Position numbers and translations under genes: made by a program. DNA of 64,000 bases, taken from assembly GCA_905221605.1 (NCBI GenBank), contig CAJNDS010000868.1, positions 310,001-374,000 of the forward strand. The letters are read 5' to 3'. This DNA is from Symbiodinium natans (taxonomy: Eukaryota > Sar > Dinophyceae > Suessiales > Symbiodiniaceae). Shown one piece after another: positions 29,416 to 40,564 of this stretch. A model generated the notes under the pieces. The model did not search any database, was not told where the DNA came from, and was given only the letters and a program-made list of their open reading frames with translations. Within the stretch, counting starts at the first letter, position 1; each line of letters starts with the position of its first letter.

Positions 29416-30080
29416 TCCGCGGAACCCTTCCGCGGACCTTCCGCGCCTCGAAAGGTAGCTTCCGCGGGGCATGTTTTTAGAGCTTTCTTGCGCGGACCCT
29501 TCCGCGGAGCCATTTTCGCGTGAATTCGTACAGTTCCTTCCGCGCAGTACGTTTGTAGTCTTAGGCACGTGTCCCATGAAGTTCCGGAACGACTGTCGAT
29601 GTTGAAACCGAACAAGCACATGGTGTAGGTTAGTCTGCGGCCCACACCACGTAGAAGAAATGACAGAACCGCACATGCACACAATGAAATCTGTAGACGA
29701 CACAGGTGTGCAGGGTTCGTCGTTTTGCTGCTACTACGTCGTCATGTCGAAGATGGTGTTTCACAAGCAAGGCTACACGAAGCGGAAGCCTACTACTCCA
29801 GAATGGACCCCATCCTTCCGCGGAGCTTCCGCGGAGCTTCCGCGGAGCTTCCGCGGATTTCCCGCACCCGCCTCCCATCCAAACACCATTGCGCTAGACG
29901 AGGTTTGCGGGGCTGCTGGGTAGGTGGTTGTTACTTAGTTCGTGGTACTTTTGGAGCGTAGCCCAAAAGCCTAAACCCTAAACCGGCCAGGCGCCAGGGT
30001 TATGCTTAAGACGGAGCTTCCGCAAGCTTCCGCGGGAAGATGCTTCCGCCAAACCTTCCGCGTGCTTCCGCGGCCACAGC
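29416..30080 (+). repeat. Cluster of GCTTCCGCGGA motifs
   Basis: The word TTCCGCGG, usually inside (A/G)CTTCCGCGGA, occurs in three bursts: 29416-29525, 29813-29860 (four tandem copies 11 bp apart) and 30012-30075. It is absent or rare elsewhere in the window. The core CCGCGG is palindromic. The frames through it read repeats such as F-R-G-A-S-A-E-L and are not conserved. Confidence 0.85.
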
Positions 30081-30955
30081 GCGGAGCTCATTCTGAGCAC
30101 AAAACCAAAATATATTTCCGTACTAAAGTAACTTTCAAGAAGCGCCTAAAAAAACCGCAGCTCACTTGAAGATAATCCAACGTGGCTTCCTGCAGCCGGT
30201 GGAGGCCCGAAGCTCGTGGCGTGGCGGCAGACAGATTTGGGTAAACATGCACGACCAATAGAGGGTTTGGGGTTTAGGGTTCAGGGGTTTAGGGTGTAAT
30301 AACGCAAGCACCGATATTAACCCGCTTGTATGTAGACCTTCGAAAGTAATTGCGGACTTGTCTTCTTCTTCCTCAACCTCCCCACCCCCCCTGCCTCCAC
30401 CCTGAAATACAATGCATTTTCAGCCTCTACAGCTGGCATGACTGTGAGGTGAGCCTTTCACTCCAGGCGTTGCTGAGCGATGCTGAGTGCCAATTTTCCA
30501 CTATGCATGCTGGAACCGTGAGCAAAAGCAACACGCATGCACGGCTCACCGGACCCTCATTGCCCTGAATGCGCTGGCAGGCTTCAGAGAATTCACCAGG
30601 CACAAATTTCAGAAACCAGGGGCTATGCCAATGCGTGGTGATTACATATAATCGCTTGCGCCCGTCTTTGTCCCTTCGGGAACGTACGTAGTAAAGCCAA
30701 CAAGGGGTTGATGGAACGTTCTCTCGATGGAAACATTCAAAAATCAGGAGATTTTTACATGCGAGTGTGTTGCGCGCGAGTCCAGCCGCGACCCGAAATC
30801 TAGGGAGAACCTAGCCTGTTGACTTTTCTAGGGTTGCTTCGTCAGGAGGCATAGCCTTCCAGGAAGAGCTTAGCAATCTGGAAAGAAGGACTCCTACCGC
30901 ATCGCAGGAATCGTTCGGCTTAGTCCTGTGATGACTTGGATGGTCCAAAATCGCC
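30081..30955. other. No gene seen
   Basis: A short G-strand telomere-type patch at 30262-30297. Otherwise short frames without motifs. Confidence 0.45.
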
Positions 30956-30958
30956 TTA

Positions 30959-31113
30959 GACTGCCTGGAGGGACCGTCGAAATCTCGGAAATACTTAGCA
31001 AGGCCAACGCGCCCGGAGGCTCAGGTCTATCAAAAGTTGGCCTGCCAATTTTCCAGAGTTTCCACAACTACAAAGAAACTTCTGGAACTTATCAATCAAG
31101 ATTCGAGATTCCT
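30959..31113 (+). repeat. Detached unit of the 31.5-32.2 kb tandem repeat
   Basis: Nearly identical to 31590-31735, sharing 'accgtcgaaatctcgg', 'aacgcgcccggaggctcagg' and 'ttccagagtttccacaac'. It is separated from the array by MITE-1 and flanking sequence. Confidence 0.92.
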
Positions 31114-31420
31114 TCTGTGCCTTGGAAGACATGTGATAGCAACTGATAGCAACTGTTTCACCCGTGCATCCGTTTCGTGGAGCATCCATGGGGCTATATG
31201 TGGCTAGACCCGGGTAACCTAGGAATAAAAAGGGTACCCATTTTGGTTTACCCTAAAAAAAAGGAAAAAAGGGCCTACTCCCGGTCCTAGGAAGCTATAT
31301 AAAGATGACATCCTCACCTACGGAGCATCCTCGAATGAGGGAAACGGCCGTGCCATCCTCACATCCGTTGCCAACTTTTTCCAAAGTACCCAGACGCTTA
31401 AAATGTATGGAAACTCTCAA

Positions 31421-31528
31421 CTACTATTTGCTTAAGAACCCCAAAAGAATAAAACACAATAATCCCTATATTACCCTCAATAAGGAAGAATACTTTTATT
31501 TTTTTCGGGGTTCTTAAGCAACTAGTAG
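31421..31528. mobile_element. MITE-1, intact copy (108 bp, TCAA target duplication)
   Basis: Terminal inverted repeats of about 23 bp, beginning CTACTA and containing 'ttgcttaagaacccc', face each other. The 4-bp sequence TCAA is duplicated on both sides (31417-31420 and 31529-31532). The core 'ccctcaataaggaagaata' is shared, in reverse orientation, with the copy at 48892-49001. No coding capacity. Confidence 0.93.
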
Positions 31529-31529
31529 T

Positions 31530-32150
31530 CAATTTCGGAGGTTCATGTCTCGGAAAGCTGGCCCTGCCAGCTTTTTTCCACGATTGCCAGAACCGTCGAA
31601 ATCTCGGAAATACTTAGCAAGGCCAACGCGCCCGGAGGCTCAGGTCTATCAAAAGTTGGCCCATTTTCCAGAGTTTCCACAACCACAAAGAAACTTCTGG
31701 AAAATCTCAATCAAGACTCAAGATCATGAAAAGTTGGCTGGGCCAACATGTTTGGAGCTTCATGTCTGAAGTTGGCCCTGCCAACAATTCTCACGTGAAA
31801 TTTGTGGAAATTCGGAGCATCCTTGAAACGATTGGCAGGGCCAACATTATTGGAGGTTCATGTCTGGATTAACTCTAGCCCTTCCCGGCGTTTCCCCACG
31901 ATTTTCCAGACAGAGATGCGTGCCAGAACTGTGGGAATGTTGAAAAACAAGTTCGCAGGTCCAGCTTGTTTTAGGAGCCGCGGTTCCAGGAAAGGTTGGC
32001 CCTGCCAACCTTTAACATGGTTCCAGGATTAACAAACTTGTTGTAGGGCGAGAATCAAAGAATTCTGGACAAAAACTGGCAAAGCTAATTCTCTGCGAAG
32101 CTTACGTAGTTCTAGGAAAAGTGGGACCAGCCAACCTTTCTGCCATTTTC
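31530..32150 (+). repeat. Degenerate tandem repeat, about six units of 100-125 bp, with a palindromic core
   Basis: Each unit contains a 'ggaggttcatgtct'-like word (31533, 31632, 31749, 31849, 31969, 32095), then a variant of GTTGGCAGGGCCAAC or its complement, then 'ttttccagagtttcca'-like sequence. The palindromic core appears in both polarities. Units differ by substitutions and indels and no reading frame is kept. Confidence 0.8.
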
Positions 32151-32728
32151 TGTGCTTCCAAAGTTTGGGAGAGAACCACGAAATATGCAAACAAGTTGGT
32201 AGGGTAGCTGCGAAAACAGCTGCGACCACATGCGTGCATTGGCTCAGCCATTCCAGTGCTGCCACCGAGGTGGCGCCCGCAGCAGCGGTTCAAACGGCAC
32301 AACGTACCCGCAACAATAAGATTTCTGTCATAAGGACTCCGAAAGGCCCATGGGTGAAGCCCCAAGCAAGGTCTATGAGTTGGAAATTCTCGCACCTTGA
32401 CGCAGAAGGCGATCAAGGAGACAATCTGCACAGTCAGCAAGCGCTGGCGCCCTGGCATGCATCAATAAATCAATCCCTAAACCCTAAACCCTAAACCCTA
32501 AACCCTAAACCGTTAAGGGCTCCGAGCCCTAGTTACTCCAAAGCGCCATTTAAGAAACATGCCCATGATTCTCTCCAGCAGCAAGGTGTCTGGTAGTGCG
32601 TACATGAATGTGAAGTCCTCATTGGTGTGCGCCCCTTTATTGGAAAAAAAGACCATGGGGTTTCTGGCTCGTTTCGCGCACCGTTTTGCACCCTGGAGCC
32701 TGAATTCCAGACTGAGCAAGCTCCCCTA

Positions 32729-32838
32729 ACCTAAACCCTAAACCCTAAACCCTAAACCCTAAGCCCTATAAGCCCTATAAGCCCTATAAGCCCTAAGCCC
32801 TAACCCCTAAACCCTAAACCCTAAACCCTAAACCCTAA
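32729..32838 (-). repeat. Telomere-type array with homogenised variant block
   Basis: Canonical CCCTAAA units on both sides of three 9-bp 'gccctataa' variants. Confidence 0.93.
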
Positions 32839-32942
32839 CTCCATCAAGTCTGAAAGACAGTTCCGTAGCGGCGAGGCTGCCTGGTGCCATTGCCAAGAGG
32901 GTCGGCGCTGGCCTTGGGGCAACACACGAGCATTTCTAAAAC

Positions 32943-33011
32943 CTAGTTTAGGGTTTAGGGTTTAGGGTTTAGGGTTTAGGGTTTAGGGTTTAGGGTTTAG
33001 GGTTTAGGGTT
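32943..33011 (+). repeat. Interstitial telomere-type array (G-strand), about 9 units
   Basis: A perfect TTTAGGG run about 105 bp from the C-strand array at 32729-32838. The pair is in inverted (tail-to-tail) orientation. Confidence 0.95.
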
Positions 33012-33467
33012 ATGGGTGTCTCCGTGTCTGTATCTCTCTCGCGCTGCCCCTCTTTGCATGATAAGGACCACCTATATGCACGTATACATGCATGTGTAGA
33101 AGCATCTCGCTCTGTGGGGAAAGCATATGATTGAGAAAGTCTGGTTACTTGGAAGCTCTCACACAGGCAAAAGCAGACAGATAGCTTCGCTATAGCTAAG
33201 CCTGCCCCTGAGATGCCCACGAAGGCGAGCAAAAGAAGCAAGGAATCGCTGTTTTGGACCACTGGTAGCTGCAGAGCGGTTGTCGCAAAGAGAATTATTG
33301 TCTGGGTCTTCAACACACCAATATTCTATGGAACCAGTCATCAAGTGCAAGTGCGACCGGATGGCCCTTGCCTTGTCCGATGTTCTGCTTTGGCATCTTC
33401 CCCAGTGTCTTGCAACTAAACGTCAATCATGTCAAGCCTCCGTCTCATGTGATGTGGTCGTGCCTGT

Positions 33468-33682
33468 TGCTACTGATGTTGCTGCGGTTGTTGCTGCTGG
33501 TGCTGGTTCTGGTGGTGGTGGGGATGGTGGTGGGGGTTGTGTTGGTGACGTTGCTGCTGGTGCTGCCGCCGGGGCCGCCGCTGCCGCCGCCGCCGCCGCT
33601 GCTGCTGCTGCTGTTGCTGCTGTTGCTGCTGTTGCTGCTGTTGCTGTTGTTGCTGGTGTTGCTGCTGCTGCTGTTGCTGTAA
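33468..33682 (+). repeat. Trinucleotide-rich tract (GCT/GTT/GCC/GGT)
   Basis: About 215 bp of imperfect triplet repeats. It gives polyalanine, polyleucine or polyglutamine in the different frames, up to 147 codons. No flanking conserved sequence identifies the real frame, if any, so I list it as a repeat. Confidence 0.85.
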
Positions 33683-33849
33683 GATTCTGGCCCAAGCATG
33701 AAGGATTTTCTCTTCAATCCTGAAGCAACAACTCATGAACGCGATGCCGTGAACCTTGACCGAAGAAGCCCGAGTCCCAACCCCAGCGGCCAAAACTGTT
33801 CAACCATCTTCAACCTCATCTGGAGGCTCATGGATCCTATCCCAAACCC

Positions 33850-33985
33850 TAATCCCACCCCCTGCGCTCGGCCAATGGCCCGTCTCCACAGGTTGTCCAA
33901 GTCGAACTCGGCCTGGGCCCACTGGAACAAATTGGCTTTTTGGGTGGGGGGGGGGGGGGGGGGGAGAGGGGGGTGAATACATCTG
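33850..33985 (+). repeat. Segmental duplication block shared with 1.20-1.31 kb
   Basis: Same orientation as the first copy. A G-rich run at 33944-33963 separates 'cccactggaac' from 'gaatacatctgg'. Confidence 0.8.
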
Positions 33986-34040
33986 GAGCTTTCTGGGTCT
34001 CGGGTTTATAGGGTTCACTTTTCCCTACTTTGGGGGGACG

Positions 34041-34216
34041 CGTGGGTGTGTTAACAAGTTATTGGGCAGTATACCTTACGTCATGGAGGTACATAGATCG
34101 ATAGATAATGGAGGCGCCCCAGCACTAAGGGCGCTTGAGGCTCTCTGGGCAGGTGTGGCGACATGTCGTAGCATCCCGGCCCAGGAACCACCACGCCCAA
34201 AACAAGGGCATACCCT
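34041..34216 (-). repeat. Segment inverted relative to 1.39-1.55 kb
   Basis: Reads as the reverse complement of 1391-1554 at both ends, with a different middle. It lies directly against a telomere-type array (34216-34305), whereas the corresponding position in copy A has only degenerate TTTAGGG words (1318-1390). Confidence 0.8.
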
Positions 34217-34305
34217 CCCTAAACCCTAAACCCTAAACCCTAAACCCTAAACCCTAAACCCTAAACCCTAAACCCTAAACCCTAAACCCCAAACCCCAAA
34301 CCCTG
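34216..34305 (-). repeat. Interstitial telomere-type array (C-strand), about 12 units
   Basis: Perfect units grade into degenerate ones by 34310-34380, where words such as 'aaatgcactaaacctgaaacc' mirror 1350-1385 of copy A. Confidence 0.95.
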
Positions 34306-34403
34306 AACCTGAAGCCCTAAATGCACTAAACCTGAAACCTGGAAGCCTGAAGCTTAAACCGTAAACCCTAAAACCTGAGCAAACCTATCGGAGCCTAAGG
34401 GCT

Positions 34404-34492
34404 TACCCTAAACCCTAAACCCTAAACCCTAAACCCTAAACCCTAAACCCTAAACCCTAAACCCTAAACCCTAAACCCTAAACCCTAAACCC
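34404..34492 (-). repeat. Interstitial telomere-type array (C-strand), about 13 units
   Basis: A perfect run ending where DR1 copy B resumes ('ggtttgggggtttaggaagcc'). Confidence 0.95.
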
Positions 34493-34493
34493 T

Positions 34494-36260
34494 TTTGGTT
34501 TGGGGGTTTAGGAAGCCTACTGCCCCACTTCTAGGGAAAGCCGCAGGAGCGCTGAGGGCGCCTCCCCCGTGTACCGGTATGTGACCATCAATCCCCTTTA
34601 GGTTTCAGGGTTCAGGGTTCAGGGTTCAGGGTTTAGGGTTTAGGGTTTAGGGTGTAGGGTTTAGGGTTTAGGAGGCATTTGGGCCCGCGCTTCCGATGGC
34701 CCACCACCTGCTTCAGGCCATCTGATCCCCAGAAGCACCTTGCCAGCACACGCTTTGCCTTCTGCTTATGATGGTGGCATTGATGGTCACTGCATTCTGT
34801 GAATGAGTCGGAGACAAAGAAACAAAGAGAGAGAGAGAGAGGGAGAGAATGAGAGAAACAAAGAGAGATAGAGAGAGAGAGAAAGAGATAGAGAGAGAGA
34901 GAGAGAGCGAGAGAAAGAAGAAAACAACATAAGAGAAAGAGCGAAAGAGACAGACAGACAGGCAGGCAGAAGGGCAGAAAGAGGCTGCCTCGAGGTGGGT
35001 CTTCCCACCTGAACCTCACACCCTCAATCACAGTGACCCAAGGTCGCTGCGGAAGGCGCCCCAAAATTCGAAGTTTGGGAGACTTAAGAGGAGAACTATT
35101 GGAGCCACGTGAAGCTTGGCGGGTGTTTGCAGGGGACACTTCTCTACCACTCCGCATTGCGAGGGCCCACTTGAGCCAAACGCCTGAACCCTAAACAAGT
35201 CAGACGCGGAGGGCCAGGCTGGATGTAGCGAAACGTCCCGGACCTGGCGGATGGGGTTTAGGCGGCTTCGGGTTTAGGGCCACTGGGGTTCAGTCGAGGT
35301 CCCCCAGATCCCGAAGCACTGTTGACACTGAACTTGCGCAAGGGCAAGCAAGGTGTTCAACTGACGTGCCTCCGCGTGAAGCGGACAGGGCCATGCGCCG
35401 CCACGGGTTCCCCTATGTCATAACTGCTTAATTTTGGAATGCCACCACAGTAGCCAAGATTGAACTACAGCCTCACCCGTGACAGACAATGCTTTCAGGG
35501 GCTCTCGGTGATTTGCGGTACTGCTGTCTGGCATGCCGTCACCTTCTCGGAAAATGTCTGAAGCCAAGGGCAACGCCACTCAGGGTTTGGGCTTCTTTTG
35601 CAACCATAGACCAGGCAACCCAAACCTTTTCCTTGACCGTCATCCTGGACCCGATCCTAAAATCCTCCAGTCCCCTGCAACGTTCCAAAGTTCCCAACTC
35701 ATCTCAGGCTTAGGACTAGGTTTAGGGTTTGAGGCTTGGGGTCTGTGTGTGTGGCGCTGTTTCTTCAAACGCGGTTCCAACCTAAAACTCCTACCCCAGG
35801 GAAGATGCGGAGAAAAAAAAGAGCAATATGGGGACACGTCGATGGGGAGTGGTAGGCGGCACTGGCTAAGAAGAGGGTTCAGGGGCCAGGGCGTTGGTCA
35901 GAGCAGTCCCTCTTCCTTTTGTCTCTTGTTGAGCCCCGCTAGGTTTTCTTCTATTGTTGAGCGCCTTTGTCGCTTAAACAGAGACCCAATCCCGTCTATT
36001 ACCCCAAAGCACGATTCGCACCCTTGTCCTGTTCGTACGTCACGCAGTGTTACAGAACAAGAACCCCGCGATGATCTGCGCAAAGCAGCAGCATGATTTT
36101 TTTTGGCACGGTCGAAAGCTCAGGTCTGGAAGCAGCGCCACAGCGCAATCACCAGCCTCGCAGGCTGCTTCATGCGAGGTTTGCAGACGACGTCAGCCGA
36201 CAAACTTTCGGGTTTCGGGGTTTCAAGATCATCAGCCAGCGTTCTACAGGTTGCGTTGAT
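34494..36260 (+). repeat. DR1 dispersed repeat, copy B
   Basis: Collinear with copy A (1620-3960) through all main landmarks: the purine microsatellite (34820-34920), 'ggctggatgtag', 'cccccagatcccgaagcac', 'gtctggcatgccgtcac' and 'ctggaagcagcgcc'. It is shorter overall, mostly because sequence equivalent to about 3260-3840 is reduced. Open frames differ from those of copy A, arguing against a conserved protein. Confidence 0.8.
34601..34672 (+). repeat. Interstitial telomere-type array (G-strand) inside DR1 copy B
   Basis: About ten units with TTCAGGG variants first, then TTTAGGG. Copy A at the equivalent place (1693-1705) has only 'ttcagggttcatgagg'. The array has therefore expanded in this copy or shrunk in the other. 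Confidence 0.92.
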
Positions 36261-39200
36261 CCGAGTGACTGAGGTTCAGGTTGCAGAGCGCCTGGCTTCA
36301 GGAACAGGTTCCCCTGCAGTTGGGGGGAGGGGTTCGGGGATTTTTCGCATGCCTTGGAACCCTACTCAGCCGGTCAAGAACCAGGGGAATCGCAAGTGAG
36401 GCATACCAGGTAAGTTTGCTATCAATGTGTGTTGACGAGATCGAAATATCGCTTCACGTCGTGGAGCGCAAGTCTTGAGCTCACAAGCTCACATGTCAAC
36501 GGGCTGAGCGGTGAAACCGTTACAATACACGGCGCGAGCGTAGCTTCTTCAACCGGGTGCCACATACAGTGGGCTTCGCGCCTGGGCGGCTTTATCCATC
36601 ACATGTGACTGGATGTGCCTCAGCTGGACTCGACGTGGAAGAGCTTAGGTACGAGCAGATTTCATGAGACACTGCGCCCGCCTGCGTGCTGTGGGGGGGT
36701 GCAGTAGAACGCAGGGGCGTCAAAGGCCTGTACGCTTGGCTTCACGTGCTTAGGCAACTCGTATCAACTAAGTTGTATTTTGGAGTTTCGTTTTCGCTAG
36801 GTCTAGCACCGCTGGGGCATGTTTCTTGCGCCCATGACTATTCGATGCGCTCTTGACGAAGAGAGCTCGCGCCTGTCCCCGCCTAGGGGTCTCTCAGATC
36901 GGGACGTAAGACTGTCGAGCTGTAGTTCAAAACCCTCAACCGTGATGCGCTGTCCGTCGCTCGCTCAAAGGCTTTGCGCGTGATATGAATCACACATCTC
37001 CAGTTTGATGGTATGGGCATAGCATCGCAACCTCGACATCGACCTGCTGCATCGGATGCTTCGTTGAGTGTTGGGAGGTCTTGCCCATCAATGTCAAAAC
37101 CGCCACAATTAGACCAACAGATCGGAGTGTTATTGAATTGGATGAACCAGGGGCGTCCCACACGTCCTCAGAGACCAACTCTTCTGGCAAGACCTGACTG
37201 GCTTTGGGGCGTCGGCTCTGACATTCGCATAGGCCAGGGAGACTTGGGGGTTTAGGCTTATGAGGGTTTCGATGCTCGCGTCTTGCGAAATGCAGGGCGA
37301 GGCTCATTGCACTCAGACTCCAGCACACCAGCAGAACTAACTGATGTACTTCTCGACACGATGCGCCCCAGACATTTTATTTAGGGCTTAGGGCATAGGG
37401 TCAGGGGCTTAAAGTACTGTATCGCACCCTTAACCGAACTGTTCAACCGTGGTCCTCGCCTGGATAGGCCACCCCTGCCATGAGGCGGGGGGTTCTTCCA
37501 GCAGCACCGTGTAGTCCTGCCTTGATAGAGCAAGCAACAAGCGGCCGAATGCAGAATACCAAGGGGACCTTCGGGCGTAGACGGCGTGAAGACGGGATCA
37601 CATGGCTCGATACGGTGATATGCTTCTTCACGACTGCAATACCAACTAGCCCTTAAACGGCCACTTTCTTCTCCTTGCCGGAAGCAGTGTTGTGTTGTGC
37701 TTTCACTCGGCATGTCATAGCATTACTTGCTCTCGAACCGAACATCGCCGAAAAGCCCTCTTCATGTGTTTATAGCACGCGGGTTTACTGCGCATGCCCG
37801 AAGTCTTTTTTTGTATTGCTCCTGCTGAGCGGCATGATGCCTGGCCCAAAGCCGAGGCCGGACATTTTCTTCCTAAGCTTTTCTTGCAGGGTCGGGTTTA
37901 GGGGACAGTGCCGCGCAGCTGCGTGGCCCCTTCTGCGTCCACGTAGAGCCCAAACGTCCTTTCCACGAATCGAACCTTGGAGGATATTTAGGGATCCCTG
38001 TAAATGGCCGTGTGTAGGTTGTAGATGATTCTCGATCTCGATGTTAAAGGGGTTTCATTAGTTTATTCCAGCCGAGGGGCATGTAGCAGAAGCGATCCGG
38101 CCCCCCCCCCCCCACAGTGACACACCCCACCCCCCTCCCCCCCGCCCAAGCCGCACACTAACGCCGCAAATGTCCGGTTTTTTTGGGGAACTCTTCCTGA
38201 AACCCACGGCCTGGACCCCCAGCTGGACCCAGACGCTGCCTGAGACCTTGCAGGGACACTCCCTGACACACCCCCCAGCAGACCACTGCTTTGAAAGGTT
38301 TTTGGAATTTCCTGGCCTTGGGACGCGGGCGGGCCAGGCTGCCGAGGCAGCGCGCAAGGGTTCACAATTCAAGGGAAAACAAGGTTTAGGCTTTTTGCAG
38401 CTGAGTACGGGCGCCAGCAAGCACCAGCATTAGTAAAGGTAGTCGTGAGCCTGCGCGTAGGTCAGTTTCAACATGAGTCCGCCTTTAAAAAAAAGGCCCT
38501 CGCTCCGAATCAAGAAAACATTCCGATTTCTAAAGTATCGCGTCCAAGGGTTTAAGGGGGAGCAATGCCTGAAAGGTCAAGGCAGGGGGAGGGGATCAAA
38601 GAAAAATCTAGACACCAAAAATGCAAAATCCCATCCGGTCTTGGTTCGCAAGGCTCCAAACATTGTGAATCGTAGCATTTTTGACTATTCGACTCCTCCA
38701 GCCTCCAGACGCCCTAAATCACTGCAGTCCTGCCCATTCGCAGGGTCCAAGGACTTACAAAATTGCGGCTTGTTCGCAGGCTCCATATGACAAAGTACAG
38801 CATCCTACTCGCACCGTTCTTTCGTGACTCAGGAAGCTCTTCGTATCCTAACGTGGTCTTTCACAGTTCGGGTCTACTTAGACAAAGTACCGCGGTTCTG
38901 CTTGCCAATAGGTCCACATGCTCTGACGATTCACCAATCATGGCGCAGCCCCCCCCCCCCCACCCATTCCAACACAATGATCGCCTGATGGAAGAACGTT
39001 CTTGTGGTGGCGAAACTGCAGTCCTGGCGTATTTTGCTGCTGCTTACTTGTCTTTCTTGATGTCTAACATTGTTGTTGATGCTTTATGATTCATAGTTGT
39101 TGTTGCTCCTCCCCAGAAGACAACATTTCTGCCTATTCCAAAACTCCAGACACGATGGACGATGGAACGCAACCTTCCGGCAGATTCAAAAGCTCCAAGA

Positions 39201-40309
39201 GTACTGTAGATCATCGCAGTTCTGCCTCTGCCTAGGCGGCAAATATGGTAAAGCACATCACATCTGAACTTACAGCATTTCCACCTGTTCAGCAACAGCT
39301 GCGAACATTCACCAGCTTCAAAGCCTTCCATCCTTCCTTTCTTCATTCCTTCTTTCCGGCTTCCTTCCGGCCCGTCCTCTAAGTCGTGTTTGTGATCCTT
39401 GTTTGACTTGTTTTCCATCCCTGTTTGCTTTGTTGATCCTTACTTGTTCTTGTTGGACCCCTATCCCGTGTGAAGGTTTGCTACAAGCCCTCAAGCCCGA
39501 TACCCTACGGAAGGGTTGTCCTGCTACGCAATGCATCCAAGAGACGAGCTGTTGTGGGCTCAGCGATTGGCCCGTCAACATCTGCACGTACTAACCTTAG
39601 CCAAATCCCTTGAAGCCCGTCCCCTCACTGAGAGCCAAAGGAGCGACATGGTGACAACAAAGCTCCATGAGCAGGTCCAGAGTAGGTTTAGCTGCAAGCT
39701 GAAGGCTCGCCGTGCTACTTGAGGTACAGTATTGGTGTGCTGATGACGCGCTGCGACGACTGCCAGCAGTGTGTCGGCTGCTGACAAGAAGGCCCACACA
39801 CCCGTCGACCATAAGACTTTCCAGCCCGACCCCACGGACTTGCTCTGCATCCGTGCTGAACTTGGCGCGCGCGCAGCCCCCAAAGCCTGAAGACCCTAAC
39901 CACTGTTAGCACTATACTACGGAGCTCTACATCCTGGCTCACCGCGGAAGCCGACAGCCTGGTGATTACTTCGCACCCGCCACCACCGCCAAGAGTCAAG
40001 ATGTCAATCCTGAACAGTGGACGGCGCAGCCAGTGGCCTGGCTGTAAACTGGGAGCTGAAGTCTGAAACGTCAAGAAAGGGCTTAATTAACACTTGAAAC
40101 CCAGTGACAGATGCTGAACAAGGCCCAGCGTTTCGCGCATGTCCCGAGGCTGCACTACCCCCAAAACGCACGCGTGCTTTTTCAACCTGAAGTCCTGGAA
40201 TCAAAGCCTGAGCGCCGCCCCAAACGCTGGCCGTCCGTACATTAGAGCCAGGCATTTGTCAAATATATTTATTTTAGAGTGTTGTCACGTCAACGCGCGT
40301 GCATCATAT
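36261..40309. other. Long stretch with almost no recognisable gene
   Basis: Contains C-rich runs (38100-38115, 38950-38962), a degenerate telomere patch near 37380 and short overlapping frames. One candidate exon (36883-37161) is listed separately. Nothing else can be supported. Confidence 0.45.
36883..37161 (-). CDS. Candidate exon, unrecognised
   Basis: A 92-codon minus-strand frame with a composition typical of coding sequence. It starts G-R-P-W-F-I-Q-F-N-N and has cysteines in C-W-S-N-C and C-R-G-C. No ATG of its own is evident and there is no obvious splice partner. No family is recognised; it could be a chance frame. Confidence 0.25.
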   Translation of the reverse strand: MGRPWFIQFNNTPICWSNCGGFDIDGQDLPTLNEASDAAGRCRGCDAMPIPSNWRCVIHITRKAFERATDSASRLRVLNYSSTVLRPDLRDP

Positions 40310-40480
40310 CACATAACAAAAACCCATGATGATCTGCAGCCGCATGATTTTTTAGCACGGTCGAAAGTACTCACGTCTGGAAGCAGCGCCCCAGCCCAAT
40401 CACCAGCCGCTCACCAGCCTCGCAGGCTGCTTCATGTGGGATTTGCAGACGACGACAGCCGATAAACGTCAGAGTTTTGT
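40310..40480 (+). repeat. DR1 fragment (copy D)
   Basis: Matches 3840-3960 and 36056-36215: 'gatgatctgc', 'acggtcgaaag', 'tctggaagcagcgcc' and 'gcctcgcaggctgcttcatg'. It has a small internal duplication of 'ccgctcaccag'. Confidence 0.85.
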
Positions 40481-40564
40481 GCTTTTTTACCCCAGTCTGA
40501 TTTACAATATATCCCTCAGCACTCAAGTTTCAGCACGGAAAGCCTCGAAAACAAAACTTCTGGG

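Larger units (their letters stand above)
32151..33460. other. Non-coding stretch with three telomere-type arrays
   Basis: C-strand arrays at 32474-32512 and 32729-32838, and a G-strand array at 32943-33011. The second contains a variant block of three 'gccctataa' units, showing local spread of a variant by slippage. No coding region is recognised. Confidence 0.75.

Noticed and set aside
31205-31310. Possible further inverted-repeat element around 'acctaggaata' and 'tcctaggaagc'
   Set aside because: The putative arms pair over too few bases, and no target duplication is visible.
33280-33793. Long polyalanine, polyleucine and polyglutamine frames
   Set aside because: They come from one triplet-repeat tract read in different frames; no unique flanking domain supports any of them.
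35170-35180. Eleven bases (cttgagccaaa) matching the reverse complement of the dinoflagellate spliced leader 3' end
   Set aside because: The match stops after 11 bases, and other DR1 copies differ at this place, so it is probably chance.
37960-37985. 'cgaatcgaacc' resembling a tRNA T-loop on the minus strand
   Set aside because: No pairing stem around the loop and no cloverleaf.
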